Below are positions 5,558 to 6,488 of a stretch of 6,488 bases of DNA, one piece after another; position 1 is the first letter of the stretch, and the number at the start of each line of letters is the position of its first letter. The translations under genes and the position numbers were made by a program. The stretch spans positions 1 to 6,488 of the forward strand of contig JACNKJ010000109.1 of the NCBI GenBank assembly GCA_014382085.1, written 5' to 3'. Source of the DNA: a bacterium (GTDB lineage Bacteria > Krumholzibacteriota > Krumholzibacteriia > JACNKJ01). A model generated the notes under the pieces. The model made no database searches. It had not been told where the DNA came from and saw only the letters and a list, made by a program, of their open reading frames with translations.

Positions 5558-6488
5558 ATGCAACGAATTCTGAACAAGATTTCAAATCATCCCATCCCGG
5601 TCTTCACGCTTGTCGCGCTGATCTCGGTGCTTGCCTTCATGCAGATGAAAGAAAACACCCGCATGGAGACGAACCTTGATGAATACATGCCCAAGGATCA
5701 TCCGGCCTTCGTCTACAGCGATCAGGCCGAAGAATGGTTCGACATCAAGGACGGCATCATCATTGCCGTGGAAAACCCCGAGGGTATTTACAACCCTGGC
5801 ACTCTGAGCAAGATCAAGGACCTGACCAAGAAGCTCCAAGACATGGATGCCATCGAGCGGAGCGATGTCACATCGCTGTCCAACGCGGACAATATCACCG
5901 GCTCTGAAGACGGCCTGGATGTTCGAGCCTTCTTTCGCAAGGTCCCAAAAGAGGCAGACCAACTCGAAGAGCTAGAGGCCAAGGTCAGCGGCAATGCGAT
6001 GATCCAGGATCGCCTCGTCTCCTCGGACGGGAAGGTCACGCTAATCGTCGCGAGAATCAACGACGACGCCTTTTCCCAAGAATTCTATCGGGAAATCCTG
6101 GACCTCGCGTCCGACTATGAGGGACCGGAAAAAATTCACGTTGCGGGACGGCCCATCATAGAAGGCACCATGGCCTATCTCGGCCCCAAGGACATGAAGA
6201 AGATGGTCCCCATCGTCCTGTTACTCATCGTTTTCGTTCTTCTTTTCGTTCTGAGAAGCATAAAAGGTACATTGATGACATTGATGGTCGTGGCCCTGAG
6301 TACCCTCTGGACTTTCGGGCTGATGGCCGCCTTTGGTATTCCCATCTATGCGGTTACCACGATGATCCCCGTAATGCTCATCGCCATCGGCGTAGCCGAC
6401 GGCATCCACATTTACAACCACCTGAAACTCACCCGGAGAAAGAATCCCGAATTCGGCAAGCAGGAAGCAGTTGCGGACCTGATTCACA
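5558..6488 (+). CDS. RND/MMPL-family exporter, N-terminal part
   Basis: The frame is open for 310 codons from the ATG at 5558 to the window end; full-length members are about 750-900 residues, so more than half is missing. The ATG has AAAGGAG five bases upstream. The layout is that of the RND superfamily, MMPL/HAE3-like branch: cytoplasmic N-terminus, helix one at about 12-30, an external domain at about 31-215 beginning METNLDEYMPKDHP (36-49) and ending VAGRPIIEG (195-203), then PKDMKKMVP (210-218) and three helices at about 217-234, 238-259 and 263-288. The fourth helix carries GVADGIHIYNH (278-288), whose D281 sits where family members place the proton-relay aspartate. These proteins export lipids, sterol-like compounds or other hydrophobic molecules using the proton gradient. 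Substrate is unknown. It follows a TetR gene with a shared operator, so it is probably repressed until a ligand appears. Confidence 0.92.
   Translation, partial: MQRILNKISNHPIPVFTLVALISVLAFMQMKENTRMETNLDEYMPKDHPAFVYSDQAEEWFDIKDGIIIAVENPEGIYNPGTLSKIKDLTKKLQDMDAIERSDVTSLSNADNITGSEDGLDVRAFFRKVPKEADQLEELEAKVSGNAMIQDRLVSSDGKVTLIVARINDDAFSQEFYREILDLASDYEGPEKIHVAGRPIIEGTMAYLGPKDMKKMVPIVLLLIVFVLLFVLRSIKGTLMTLMVVALSTLWTFGLMAAFGIPIYAVTTMIPVMLIAIGVADGIHIYNHLKLTRRKNPEFGKQEAVADLIH

Overview
The window looks like a chromosomal segment of a Gram-negative bacterium. It carries a secreted beta-propeller protein, a secreted PPC-like protein, an outer-membrane-type lipoprotein with a ZU5-like start, a 2TM-domain protein, and a TetR regulator next to an RND/MMPL exporter. 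The styles of the first three (NHL-type 'GREGEGPGEF', 'GGDTVADAVPI', 'IGPAGGTL...IPAGAF') resemble proteins I associate with FCB-group lineages such as Krumholzibacteriota, Eisenbacteria and Gemmatimonadota. That placement is an inference from protein style, not from a marker gene. No rRNA, tRNA, CRISPR array, insertion sequence or phage gene is visible.

Layout. Positions 1-955 (minus) hold the N-terminal 318 codons of an exported six-bladed beta-propeller protein, cut by the window edge. Positions 956-1367 are a divergent intergenic region with candidate promoters on both strands and several short palindromes. Positions 1368-1958 (plus) encode a 196-residue exported PPC-like protein, closed by a strong UUCG-tetraloop terminator (1985-2013). 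A separate promoter (2086-2115) then drives a 727-residue lipoprotein (2140-4323) that seems to contain a degenerate metallopeptidase-like region. A small 2TM-domain membrane protein (4388-4675, minus) converges on it.

The right end is a regulatory module. A good sigma-70-type promoter (4854-4882) is overlapped by a perfect 20-bp inverted repeat (4881-4900), followed by a TetR-family gene (4912-5511). A second copy of the same operator, TGTGAA-N6-TTCACA, lies at 5528-5547, immediately before the ribosome binding site of an RND/MMPL-family exporter (5558 to beyond the window). The simplest reading is that the regulator represses both itself and the exporter and is released by a small, probably hydrophobic, ligand that is exported or sensed.

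The most useful observations are the twin operators, the lipoprotein with its apparently dead peptidase region and unrecognised cysteine-containing C-terminus, and the structured leader of the PPC-like gene. I did not find a convincing wholly new multi-gene system here.
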